Below are positions 33,331-44,399 of a stretch of DNA of 64,000 nucleotides, piece after piece (position 1 is the stretch's first letter; each line of letters starts with the position of its first letter). The notes below the pieces were generated by a model that was not told where the DNA came from, made no database searches, and was given only the letters and a program-made list of their open reading frames with translations. This DNA comes from Prostheceraeus crozeri (taxonomy: Eukaryota; Platyhelminthes; Polycladida; Euryleptidae), in NCBI GenBank assembly GCA_907163375.1, contig CAJQUW010011496.1, positions 1 to 64,000 on the forward strand, written 5' to 3'. Position numbers and translations under genes: made by a program.

Positions 33331-35378
33331 TGCATGCATTTCATCAAAATTCGTGTAGCCTCGCGTCTCAACAAAAATGCATAGCATTAATATAGTTGCA
33401 TAATAGCAGCATCAAGTTGGTCTCTGTTACATAATTATTTTCAATATATTTTAAATATGGTCAAAAACAAAGCTGTTAACGCTTTGAAATTTTTTGAGCT
33501 GTTTTATTATCGTAAAAGACGTTTTCTCTTTTATCGATACACAGTCCACAGTTCTCAAAACGATGTTGCTCTTCTGCGTAGATATAATTGCGCATGAAAT
33601 GTTAGTTAATCAATCTTTTGATAAATGCACTTTCGTAATACTAGTAGAACGAGTGCAGTTTTCTCTACTACCGCAGGTAGTGATAATTGAATCTACCGTG
33701 GTACAAATTGTGTGGAATTGCAGTACTATGACTGATTATCACCAACATCATGACAAGGTTACTAAACTCATGAAGATTGTGTATGACAGCAAACTTCAAG
33801 GAGATACTTTTTCAAGGACTGCTTTTTGTTTCATTCCGAAGATGAAAGTGACGTTGAGAGTGTTCAGTGATGTTCAGTGTGTTGAGTGAAATCCTTAATC
33901 ATCGAGAACTGTTTTTGCTGTAGCTACTATCCATCCAAAATGGCTGTTTTGTCAACCTTTGTTTTCTATATGGACATGCCGGTAACACAATTGTCACTTC
34001 GTATTTTCTATCACTAACCCGAATAATTTATTATTTGTTTCGTTCCGTTTTTTCCTTAATTTAGTATGACTTAATTATTTATTACTTCGAATGTGAACCT
34101 GTATATTGAAGCTAATTGAAAAGAAATGATAAGCAATCCGAAATAAATTATAAATGCCACTTTCAGTGATAATCAAACTTAATTTAGCATCTAACTTGAG
34201 ACTTTTCCTAAAAAGATGAATTTTTGGCTTACTAGTATTATATTTTTTACTTTAATTCGCCAAGTCTTTTATGGAAGATATTGATTTAATTCACAATAAG
34301 TACTAACGTAATTCTCATTAAATACATAAGAAACAAAAAACATAAAATCTATTTAATTTATGATCGATAAAAACGTTTTTGCAACCCCACTAAGAAGTAA
34401 GGAAAGAGTTTTTGATTAATATTCAGTTATAAAACTATTGAATGCACGGTTAAAAAAAAATAACAAAATTTAGTTAATGTCTTTTCAGAGAAAGTTCGAT
34501 CTCTCTTTTCTTTTTCCATTTTTTGTATACAGTAGATATCATGTCTTTCATGGCACGCATTTAATGCTTTTTTACTGCCATATAATATGCGTACACATGT
34601 GCATACATTAATCAGTAAGATACATAAATTTATTTTTTCTGTAATTTCACAAAACTCCGCCAACGTAAGTTAAACGATGCAAAAGGTTTCATTGCATGAA
34701 GGGAAAAAATTTCAAAAAATAAAATAATGAAAAAGAAGTATTCAAAAAATATTAAACTAATATTCCACAACATAAATTGTTTTCTTACTCCGTGTTATTT
34801 TATTTGATTAGAATATTCGGTATCTGGCTGTCCTTCTGAAGTTAGAGTATACGTTTATTGTTTTCCCGATTAATGTCGCTATATTTGAATTTGAATTGCA
34901 TCAAGTTACACTGTACATTTCCTTCCGCCCTGAAAAAAGAAAGCCACAACCCAGGGATGAAAACCCATGGTAGCAAAAATTCCAGAAAAATATTTCATCA
35001 AAATAAAATGAAAATTAAGGTTTATTTCCATCAAGAAAATCTAATCCGATCACTAGCTATTTTCGCAATATATTCGTTTAGAGTTTACGAAGGTTTCAGT
35101 CTTTGTGGTAACTCAGTAGGGGTCAACTATTTTCATTTCAGTTTCATTTATTATGAACTTATTTGACGGTCTTGTACTGGGCTTTATGCTATTTGCTAAT
35201 AATGCAATACATGGATATCAATCATTAACTTTTAAATTTGGCATTTTAAAATACAAGTAGCTATAATAGGCCTGTAAAATAAAACGAAATGAATATAATA
35301 GAGTAAAACAAAATAAAATATGAAGTCGCCAACAAATAATTGAATCTCCCAACATAATCAAATTTTTAGAAATTTGGA
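33331..35378. other. Interior of the hAT-like element, no gene recognised
   Basis: AT-rich. The plus frame at 33494-33889 (131 codons) and the minus frame at 34427-34663 match no family. A fragment near 34387-34418 (AAGAAGTAAGGAAAG...GATTAAT) resembles the 3' part of the SINE at 1556-1935. Otherwise nothing is seen. Confidence 0.35.
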
Positions 35379-37073
35379 TTGATATTTATTTACATGTGCA
35401 CATGGTTGGCAATCAAAGATCTAAAAAGAGACGATTCCATTATGATTGGTCCTGCTGATAAGGGGAATTGTGCTGTCGTTATGAACCGTTCTGATTATTT
35501 ACAGAAAATGTATACTATGCTTTCAGACTCTTCAACATACCAAATGATCAAGAAAGATCCTACGGCAAAGACAGAGAGAGACATGAATCGAATTCTACTC
35601 CGATTAAAGAGAGGGCAAATTCAATGATCGGCAATATTATGAAACCAGAAGTACTGATGCAAGTATTTCCCCAATTTATGGTTTGGTCAAGATACACAAG
35701 TTGGACTATCCTTTGAGAACAATAGTCTCCTTTTGTGGATCAGTGACATACAATTTGGCGAAACTGATTGCTTCTATTATTTCTCCACTGGTTGGAAATC
35801 AGAAACCAATGTCAGAAATGGTGGTTGAATTTTGTAATTTCCTGAAATCCGCACATATTCCAGAGGACTTAGAGATAGTATCGTGTGATGTAATTTCTTT
35901 GTTCACAAAAGTTCCGAGAGAATTGGCCGTTTCTGTGACAAAACAAAAACTTGAGATGGACCAAAACCTGGCTGAACGCACCTGTTTGACAGTGGATAAC
36001 ATCATTGAGCTGTTATCGTTTTGCCTGGAGGCTACTCAATTTTCTTTAAATGGCAACTTTTTATCGCCAAGTATTTGGCTGTGCCATGGGATCTCCTGTG
36101 TCTCCTATAATGGCAAATTTGACTATGGAGAGCGTTGAGAAACGCATGTTGTCTAACGCCAATTTCAATGTTCTCTATTGCAAACGTTTTGTCGATGACA
36201 CTTGGGTGGTGCTGCCTAAAGACAAGTTAGATGCCTTCATGAGTTCATCAATAAAGTCGAACCGTCTATTCAGTTTACCATGGAGAAAGAAGACGCAGAA
36301 CGGAAACTACCATTCCTTGATGTTGAGATACAGAGAAGGTTGGATGGTGGCATCAATTATACAGTTTATAGGAAATTAACTCACACCAACAAATATCTCA
36401 ACTTCCAATCACATCATCCTCCTGCACACAAACGGTCAGTGGTAAGAAGTCTGATGGATCGAGTCCAAACTCATTGCTCTGATCCACAGGACTCAGAAAC
36501 AGAAGCCCATCTGGTCGGGGGACGCGCTGAAAGGCTAATGGATATCATCACAATTTCATCAAGTCAAGTGGTGGATGTGGTCGTGCTGGTGAGACAAAGA
36601 CTGAGTGGAAATCTTCATGTTCTCTGCCCTATGTTTGTGGAGTCACTGACAAAGTAGCAAGAGTCTTGAGAGGCTGTAATGTCAACGTTCATTACCGTCC
36701 AGCTACCAGACTCTCAGATATCTTGCCCATTATCAAAGATCGGCCCCCTAAAGACAAGCGCAAAGGTGTGGTCTACAGACTGAACTGTAAGGACTGCGAA
36801 AAATGTTATGTGAGTCAAGCGGGAAATGCACTTTCTACTTGCGTGAAACAACACCGCTCCGCGAACAATCTTTGTCAGCCTGAGAAATCTGCCATTGCTG
36901 AACACGCAATCGATCAAGGTCATTGCATTGATTGGGGAAATCCGGAGATTCTTGTTCAACAAAGGCAGTACAGAGAGCGTCTATTTTTAGAATCAGTGCA
37001 CATCAGAAACAATGACTGTGTCAATAAAACAGAGCCGATTCCTTCCTGCTATCGAGGTCTGCTTCAGCAGTGA
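35379..37073 (+). pseudogene. Penelope-like element: RT and GIY-YIG nuclease
   Basis: Frames joined across at least four shifts read: IMIGPADKGNCAVVMNRSDY (RT entry, about 35440), YGLVKIHKLDYPLRTIVS (35680s), EIVSCDVISLFTKVP (A motif, catalytic Asp), FGCAMGSPVSPIMANLTMES (B motif, 36067-36126), CKRFVDDTWVVL (FVDD catalytic box, about 36180), FLDVEIQRRLDGGINYTVYR, then a Cys pair and CYVSQAGNAL where relatives have YxGxT, and the nuclease end to the stop at 37073. The RT is followed by the nuclease as usual in the group. The altered GIY-YIG signature and frameshifts make it inactive. It is inserted in the hAT-like element 33288-41931. Confidence 0.85.
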
Positions 37074-37171
37074 ACGATGATTTTATTGTTCTTATCTAAC
37101 TTTCTAATTAACGCTGATTTATCTTCATTCGATTCTCTTAAATGTAGATAGCATATCAAAATTGCTTACCT

Positions 37172-37202
37172 CTGATGATGTCCATCGTTCTGGCGGACGA
37201 AA
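37172..37202 (+). ncRNA. Hammerhead-like motif downstream of PLE
   Basis: About 100 bp after the PLE stop codon: CTGATGA (37172-37178), one T, stem GTCC (37180-37183) with GGAC (37195-37198), then GAAA (37199-37202). Stem I and stem III partners are not clear, so this is a partial hammerhead core. Hammerhead motifs near the ends of Penelope-like elements are established in the literature. Confidence 0.5.
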
Positions 37203-37329
37203 ATTCAGGAAATAAAGCATAGCACGCTGAGAACACTTCTGATTTGAAAAGTGCATGCACAAGAATGAATATTTTTCTGTTTGCAACTTTGGACAATTTT
37301 CTGACTCACATGTTGTCATTTGAACCTCT

Positions 37330-38240
37330 TACACAGACTTTCAATTCTAAACATCTTGCTCTCTTTTTTTTCAGTCGTTTCTCACGAGTACGCTCTCGCA
37401 TCGCTTTGACCAATTTTGCATCAAGTTCATCATACATAGGACATTATTTCTTTGGATATTCTACTAAATTACCAGCGTTCCTCTTATGACATATGATTGA
37501 CAGAACTGCTGATGGCGTACCTCCATCCTTGGGCGGAACTACGGCTTCACTATGTTCGTTATAGTGAAGTTTCCTTCAAACAGTGACACAGAAAAGCAAG
37601 ACAAAATCGCTTTGATGAATTAACAGAGACAGTAGAAGCTATTTCTAGAATTCTAAATCTTATCGAGTCGTTTGAAATTGACGGTGGCATCATCGTCTGT
37701 ATATAAAGTCGAAATTCGTGTTCAGTCTGTCCTGCATCGAGCAAACAAAATTCTCAAACTTCATAAAAAGAGTCTGAAACTAAATCAATGAATCAGTCAG
37801 TCGGCATCTGCCAGGATCTAGAGACTGAAAAAATAGTAGAACATAATTTGTGAGCTGTTTGTGTGTCATCAAATACTAATAAAGGAGATAAAGGGCCTTC
37901 GACGCCATCATTTGAATTTTACTGACACGCTTGGAATCCTTTTTGGTAGTGATTTTTTGATAGAAGTTATAGGGAGCTGTGCCCACGAAAACGTCTTTTG
38001 TCTCAAAGAACGATGACTTACTTTTCAGAGCAGCTTCATCGTTTGCAACCTTTTGAGCATTTCGAGAGTACAGTAATGCGAGTTAAAAGATCATAGATCA
38101 ATTTCTCCATCTCCGAGATCGCCAAATGTATTGCTATTTGTTAAGCGACAGTGTTGTGTTGATGATTTCTATGATTACTACCGAAGGTACACAATACAAT
38201 GCCAAAAGAGTACAATACAATAATGTGCGTAATTTAGCTA
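37330..38240 (-). pseudogene. Faint hAT transposase relic and basic tail
   Basis: The minus strand shows EMEKLIYDLLTRIT and SKSSFFETKDVFVGTAP near 37940-38120, similar in layout to the region before the dimerisation domain of the DUF4371-like hATs here. A basic coiled-coil stretch (KLVKAMRERTREKRLKKK) lies near 37360-37440. Many stops. It would be the C-terminal part of the transposase of the enclosing element. Confidence 0.35.
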
Positions 38241-38253
38241 TGGTATAATATGC

Positions 38254-40555
38254 AGGCCTGTGGCGCTTACTTACAAAAAATAGAGGAATTTTGACGCTAA
38301 AAATAGAGGAAGTGAAAAATGATTCTTTTGCAAAATTCTGACTTATTTGTGGTATGTGCAAGTGTTTGGAAAATTGCACAGCAAAAAACGGTTTTTCAAC
38401 TCAATGAATTGTCTCTAGAGCTAGTTCCCTATATACCGCTTGTCCCTCACCCCGCTAGAACCATTTAACTGAACACACATTTTTCCGTTGTAAATACATC
38501 CTATATATCTTTTTCTGTTCCCGTCAAGGAGCTCTCTTGGTTCTGATATGTTCTGTATATTCTGTTGGTGTGTGATTTACATATGGATTGAATAAAGAAC
38601 ATTTTAAACTATCTATTTATTGAAACAAATTAACAAGTTTGTGTAACATGCTTGTTATACAAATTGTTCAACGGCACTATGTATCAACTCCAGCATTTGA
38701 GAATTCTCTTGGCGGCATCAAAATCTGAAGAAGAAAGATTTGTACAGAGGATGTAGACTTCATGATGCAATATACTCGTGGACGTACCTTTGGAATAATA
38801 GCCTTTTTCTCAAGAAACTTAACATCAATTGTTTTTGAATGTAGATAGAGAGAAATCTGAAAGTGATCATTTAACCTTTAACAACGTAGTTTAGTCGAAA
38901 ATCAGTCGACTTACCATCTGCAATTTTACTTTGCTTAGGCAATGGCCTATATCTTGAATGAGACAGATTCTCCGTGAACTTTCGCTTATTTGAGTTCTGT
39001 ATATTTTGCATTTGTTGTATCTCATCCAGCTTCGTTTGAGCACTTTCCATCATAGCTTGTGCTACTCCAATATTCTCGACATTCTTATTTTGGATTTGCT
39101 GTTTTGATTTTTGCACTAGCTTCTTTCATCAAATTATTTGCCACGGACATTTCTCTCTCCATTATTCGATCCATATCGTGGAATTCCCGCAATCTTGAAT
39201 TGATATTTTCTTTTTCAATTTCGACCTGTTTTTGTTCCGCTTCCGCTTTGGATGTATCTTCCTTATTTTTTGACGCTTTTGATTTCTGTATGCTGTCTTT
39301 GTAGGTGGCTCGAGCAGCGGTCATTCTTTCTATCAGCGACTTTGTTATCGGCAAATGTTCAGGTTTCCCTCCCAACGACATCAAGCTGTCATTAATAGTT
39401 CTAAGAGTCTTAATACTTTGAAGAGACAAAGACGTTCTAGTAGTGACCATCAAGAACTTATTCCGTGAAAAGCCTCTTTCAACATCTGCACTTCCGTGAA
39501 AGAAGCACAATACTGCCTTACTCAACTTTGTCAAAATTGGGTACTTAATCTGTCCATCAGTCCGCTTAATTTGAAATACTTTGCTACAGTATGTGTCAAC
39601 TAGAACGGAAGAGTACCACGACTCCTGGATCAATGATTCGATGGAATATTGCATCCATTCATGCACGAGTGAATCAATCTCGTTTGGTTTCACAACAGCT
39701 TTCAAGTTTTGGCTTAATATTTTGACATGAGTCAATCCGTTTTCTTCCGTTCTACATGAAGGGCTCATGCACCGCAAAGACTTCAAAACAGGATTAGAAA
39801 GTGGGAGCTTTTTCAATAGGTGTCCCGCAACCGCGACGTAAAACCTTTTGACATCGGCCCGAAAACTCAAGTGCTGTGATGGAGTACACTGTTTGAGTAA
39901 CGATTCTGCTTTTACCCCTACGTGAATTGTCTCAAGTTGGTTTTCAGTACATTCCATGTTAATTTCTAAAAGCTGATGTCCTTCTTTTTGTGCAACAGTG
40001 TTCGGTCGGATGAACCTCAACAGTAACATTCTGATCAAATCAGACAACTGGGTGGGTGTACAATAAATGTACAAGCGGGCCTTCCGTTTGGAAAAAATGT
40101 TCAAATTTGTCAAAAACCGATGAAACAGAGACAATGAAATGGATTTTGGCTTCGAAAGTTCTATCCTGCAGTGCAGCTACCATTGTGTTGTATCGAGCGT
40201 TGGATGTGCAAATTTTGTTGTTCTGTTTTATAGACACTAGGGAATATTGCTTCCGTGCAACAAATTGTTCTGCTAATCTGATACACACAGGTCCTAGTGA
40301 CAGCATCATTAATGTAAACTCCACCTGTAAATTATATATATTAGATAACATTTAATCAATGTATAGGGACCAAAAAACACATTCGAAATCTGTTCGACGT
40401 ATACTTGTATATTTTCCCTACTGATGTCTTCAACAACGATACATCATTATCAACATTAATACATTTTTAGAGGAAATAGAGGAAATTTTCTAAAATAGAG
40501 CATTTAAGAGGAGAGGGACCAAAAATAGAGGAAATAGAGGACCTGCCACAGGCCT
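38254..40555 (-). mobile_element. hAT with AGGCCTGTGG ends
   Basis: The ends AGGCCTGTGGC (38254) and GCCACAGGCCT (ending 40555) are inverted repeats with AGAGGAA-type subterminal motifs on both sides. Flanks TAATATGC and GAATATGG share six central bases. The minus strand carries a long C-terminal transposase frame, but the catalytic N-terminal half is missing, so it is an internally deleted copy. It is nested in the 33288-41931 element. Confidence 0.75.
38871..40351 (-). pseudogene. hAT transposase C-terminal half with coiled-coil tail
   Basis: The open frame of 349 codons (39085-40134) is the best-preserved hAT protein in the window. It holds LSDLIRMLLLRFIRPNTVAQ, a helical middle, the dimerisation region CFFHGSADVERGFSRNKFLM, SIKTLRTINDSLMSLGG, and a Lys/Glu-rich tail (KAEAEQKQVEIEKENINSRL). 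A frameshift near 40080 links it to 40040-40351 upstream (FEHFFQTEGPLVHLLY), and another near 39100 continues the tail to 38871. The RNase H-like catalytic part is absent. The protein could at most dimerise. The tail type recurs in other hATs here. Confidence 0.8.
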
Positions 40556-40989
40556 GAATATGGAAAAAAGAAGGCAGCAATGCATCTCGCAATGATGATA
40601 TATGTATGAATGTTTTTGAAAGACATTTTTGAAATCTCAATCAGCGTATATCTACATGTGCATTCTTAGCATTGCTGCACGCATTTTTCCTACATTGCTG
40701 CCCAGTCAATTTCAATTACGCGCAATATTGTTAACAAAGATTTTTTCAGGCAACAATGTAGGACATTTTTCAGACGCTTACGCGCCCTCAAAAATCCATG
40801 TCATCCGTGACAAAGACATGGACTAATAGCAATACGTTGTTGCACTCAAAATTCACACAGCAATCGAGTACGCGCTAGCTGCTAGTTGCTTCATTTTTCG
40901 AACAACAACCCTACATTGGTTCTTTTCGTTGAAACATCTCGCGATAATCTGCAAGCGGCTCATCACATCTTTGTAAAATGTAGAATAGA

Positions 40990-41560
40990 AGAGTAATCAT
41001 AGTCTATTTTCTGTGATGTAATAGTAGCGAACAAATGCGTTCACGACGTAGACAATGCCTTGCTTGCCGCTGATCGACGTTGTTTCATCCACATAGCTCT
41101 GATGAGATAATCGCTCAGTCGCTGCAGATATACCAGTATTTGTTACGTCAATTTTAAGCACGCTCAGATCGTCATCAACACAAAAACTATGCAACAACAT
41201 GAACAAATTGAACCCTTCAATGAGTTCTTTCATCAACACAAGGTCGTTGAGCAAGCGATGAGGCAATCTTCTATTTTCCGCATTAATTCGGATACCTAAA
41301 GCGGAAGACAAAAATGACGAGTTTCTCGCTGATTCCCCACGGACAAATCAGTACGCAATGTATCAAAAAGGATTTCAAGATCACCGAATGACTTATCCAA
41401 CAGACGAGAAGCATTCTGCATAATGTGACAGATATCACCACCAATATCTACGATGTGGGGACATGACTTTTTCTGAAGTGAATGCAAAACACCAGCATGA
41501 TAACCGCGCATAACTGGACCAATTATCAGTGAAGACTGATGCCAAATTTGTAGGAGGAAT
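40990..41560 (-). pseudogene. hAT transposase middle region relic
   Basis: Frames at 41296-41511 and 40997-41311 read VMRGYHAGVLHSLQKKSCPH, IVDIGGDICHIMQNASRLLD and a helical region. The (C)AVMRG...HxxDxxGDxCHxxxNA layout is that of the DUF4371-like hAT group, just after the second catalytic box. It belongs by position and strand to the enclosing 33288-41931 element. The catalytic boxes themselves are not seen. Confidence 0.6.
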
Positions 41561-42177
41561 ATTCAACAGTACCCTACCCCTTCAATTTTTGTGACATCTT
41601 TACGAACATCGTGACCCATAAGAATTTTACTTAAAAACTCCGGAAAAACCTGAAAATTTCATCCCTGCCACTATCATGAAAAGTAGATCACATTTATTGT
41701 GTTGTTTAGAATTTATCCATGCATATTCCACCATTTCATGAAATCAGAAAATAAAGTAGCATATTTATAATCTTCAAAGCACAGTTTATGCTTCTTCCAA
41801 CAACTTACTGCCTTTGAATTTAGTGTATCATACATAAAATTCGATCACAATTGTGTATATTCGTGTACTTATTACCAACATTCTTGTATATTCGTGTATA
41901 AACATGAATTTCGTGCATATGCGGCACCCTGGAAAGTGGAATGTGATGCGGCTTGTTCTTCATCATACCAACCTTAGTAACTAGATACAGTTAACTTAGT
42001 TAACTGTATGACGAAGGAAAAAAGGCAAGTTCTTCATAAAATCGTAGTTAGATTTTGTTTTTGAGAACCAGGTGACCTATAAGCTTGTTGCTGTCTGGAG
42101 AGATGCACCGCTAATAATGATGTTGAAGTCTAGGAACAGGAGGTAGTGGTTCAATTTTCCTGGCATTGTGCCAAAAA

Positions 42178-43691
42178 CAGGGTGCCCGCGGCTTTTGGAC
42201 CATGAAATTCCAGGTTTTTCCAGGTATTTCAAGATTATATATTTCGTTATTTTTTTTTCATGTTGATTTTCGATGAACTGGATACCATCTACTCTATCAT
42301 GTTCTTAAGAAGAAAAAGTCAGATATAGGTATTTCTTTCGCATCAATTTAATGATATTTGATGTATTCGCAACATTTGATAATTTCTCATATTATTTTAT
42401 TCCTCATTCAAAAAATTATAAAATATAAAATCTACAAAACTACGATATATATGTATATAAATTGTACATGAAGATAAAAGGAAAACGATAGTGATTATGA
42501 TAACATCTATTGTGATGAAAGTTGCAGTTTGTTGTAAAGGTCACTTTAGCTTTTCATTATTTTTAGAGTCTCTGCCATTTTCTTGTTGATTGCATTCTCT
42601 TCTGCCTTCGCATTTGCCAAAACACCATTTTCCTTGCATCTCAACTCCTCCATTAAATCCTCAGCGTGCCTCTTTCGTTTGACTTTTTCATATGACTCAT
42701 GTGAAGTCGTTTTTTTTTAATTTCAAGTGCATTCCGATACCGCTGCCTAGCCAGACCTACGGACTTTTTAAATTCAGGTGTAATTGCAACGTTCAATGGA
42801 CACCGCAAGCATTCAAGTGATCGAACACCATGCGCTGAGCTATGAGAGATTGATTGTGTAAATTTACAACTAAGAAATTTTTGTTCACTGAAAAGCTGGA
42901 TTCGACAGAGCTATTTCCGTGTGACAAAATCAAATCATTTTGGTCACCGTCCAGAGATCTTTCATATCAGAATTTTCTCCAATGGCCTCAGCATAAAAAT
43001 CATCGAGTCTTTTGGAATTAGCTTTCATAGGCATTCACTTTCTCACCGAAAACAATATCCTCAAGAAGATTGGAATAGTGCTGCTTTGCTTTATCTGCAA
43101 TTTCTTCAGAAACGCGGTTGGCTTCTACTAAATTCTCTAACAATATCTGCATTCGTGCAAGACATGCAGCTTTACTGGGTTGTATACAAGATGGAGACAA
43201 TGCACTTGCTGCACGTACGATTGGAAAATGTAATGGACATCGTTCAAGAAACTTTCTGACAAGGGCAGACAGAAACATCTTGCAATCATTATAAAACTGA
43301 TTCTTCTGGCGTTGCTGCAAGTTTTTAAGTGCTTTGTTAGCACCAAACCCAACGTCAGGTTGAAACAATAAAGCATCACTTTTCAATGAAATATCAACAG
43401 CTGAAAGTTTTCGGAAGTTTGTCAAAGAATTCATAACTTCAGGTTTTACGAAGCGTTTCATGAGGTCTTTAATGAGCCGATCGAGATGCTCATACAAAAA
43501 TGGAAACATTGGTTTAGGAGACTGAAATTGTGTCAGAAATGGTTCTATCTGCAATGCGACAGATTTGAAGAAGTGCAGTTCAGCGATAAGAAAATTGAAA
43601 ACATTTTCAAAATTTCCAGGTTTTTGATATCCCAGCAGGTTTTTCCATGTTTATGGAGCAATATCAGTTTTTCCAGGTCGCGGGCACCCTG
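42178..43691 (-). mobile_element. hAT with CAGGGTGCCCGCG ends, 6-bp duplication
   Basis: The left end CAGGGTGCCCGCGGC (42178) and the right end GCGGGCACCCTG (ending 43691) are inverted repeats, with CCAGGTTTTTCCAGG subterminal motifs on both sides. A perfect 6-bp duplication CAAAAA flanks them (42172-42177, 43692-43697). The coding region holds only the C-terminal half of a hAT transposase. The ends share CAGGGTG and the 6-bp duplication with the 33288-41931 element. Confidence 0.8.
42546..43620 (-). pseudogene. hAT transposase C-terminal half
   Basis: The frame 43018-43554 (178 codons) reads QIEPFLTQFQSPKPMFPFLY and HLDRLIKDLMKRFVKPEVMN, then a helical part with CPLHFPIVRAASALSPSC. After frame changes come ILSHGNSSVESSFSVNKNFL (dimerisation region, about 42890), EFKKSVGLARQRYRNALEIK and a Lys/Glu tail ending KKMAETLKIMKS at the stop 42546. 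The order equals that of the hAT at 38871-40351. The catalytic half was lost in an internal deletion near the right end. Confidence 0.75.
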
Positions 43692-43822
43692 CAAAAAACA
43701 AGCGGGCACTCCTTTGTACTTGGAAGATGCCGTGACTAGTCATGACATAATGCCTTTGAGTTGAAAAGAGCCAGGAATTTCTGAGATGTCAATTATTATT
43801 TTTATTAAGATGTACAAATTTT

Positions 43823-43851
43823 TTTGATTACCATCCAGCAATCATCTTCAG
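43823..43851 (-). ncRNA. Hammerhead-like motif downstream of PLE fragment
   Basis: On the minus strand: CTGAAGA, one T, stem GATT/AATC around GCTGGATGGT, then AAAA in place of GAAA. It lies on the 3' side of the minus-strand GIY-YIG fragment (44060-44371), the same relative place as in other Penelope-like copies here. Degenerate, so probably inactive. Confidence 0.4.
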
Positions 43852-44059
43852 GTACAAATGACTAGGGTTGGTTTGAAATTTAAGAATTTGAAAATGATAT
43901 TTACAGTGATATGATGCGTTAGTATGCAGATATGAAGAGATTGTACTGGATCACGTATCTTTACCAGTAGCAAAATTTGACCTGACACGATTGAAGAATT
44001 CCATGCTAGAAGAAGTAGTGAAAAAATGAGAAGTTATCATTAGTAAAAAAGAAACTCAC

Positions 44060-44371
44060 GGTAACGGTCAAGTTCTGCTGTACTTTTTATTTTTGGCTTA
44101 TGTTTATTAATAATGGATGCTTCACGTAGTTTTAAATTTGCAATGTCATGATCGTGAGCCCGAATGTCAACATTGATGTCGAAATGTTGTACTTGATACG
44201 TTCGAATATGCTTAAATACGGAAGATGAAAGATTTCTGGCATGTTCTTTGAAGCGGACGTGAAGAGGTCGTATGGTGCTGCCAATATAAAATTCATCACA
44301 GTTGTTGCAGTGGATTTTGTAGATAGTGTTTCTTTGATTACATAATTTTTGTTTTTCATTTCACACTGCAT
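44060..44371 (-). pseudogene. Penelope-like GIY-YIG fragment, inverted
   Basis: The minus strand, with one frame change, reads KIHCNNCDEFYIGSTIRPLH, VRFKEHARNLSSSVFKHI and an end with LREASIINKHKPKIKS: a nearly complete GIY-YIG nuclease (Cys pair, YIG, Arg, Glu). It is the 3' end of a Penelope-like copy oriented opposite to the one starting at about 44400, giving a head-to-head pair. Confidence 0.75.
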
Positions 44372-44399
44372 TGGCTTCTTTTCGTTTCAGTTGTTAACG

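Larger units (their letters stand above)
33288..41931 (-). mobile_element. hAT-like element with CAGGGTG ends, heavily nested
   Basis: The left end CAGGGTGGCCGCATA (33288) and the right end, complement of CAGGGTGCCGCATA (ending 41931), are imperfect inverted repeats. Both are followed inward by CGTGTATATTCGTG-type sequence. A perfect 6-bp duplication GAAAGT flanks them (33282-33287, 41932-41937). Minus-strand hAT-like coding occurs at 40997-41560 and, faintly, 37330-38240. A Penelope-like element (35379-37202) and another hAT (38254-40555) lie inside. The boundary evidence is good; superfamily rests on the relic coding. Confidence 0.65.
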
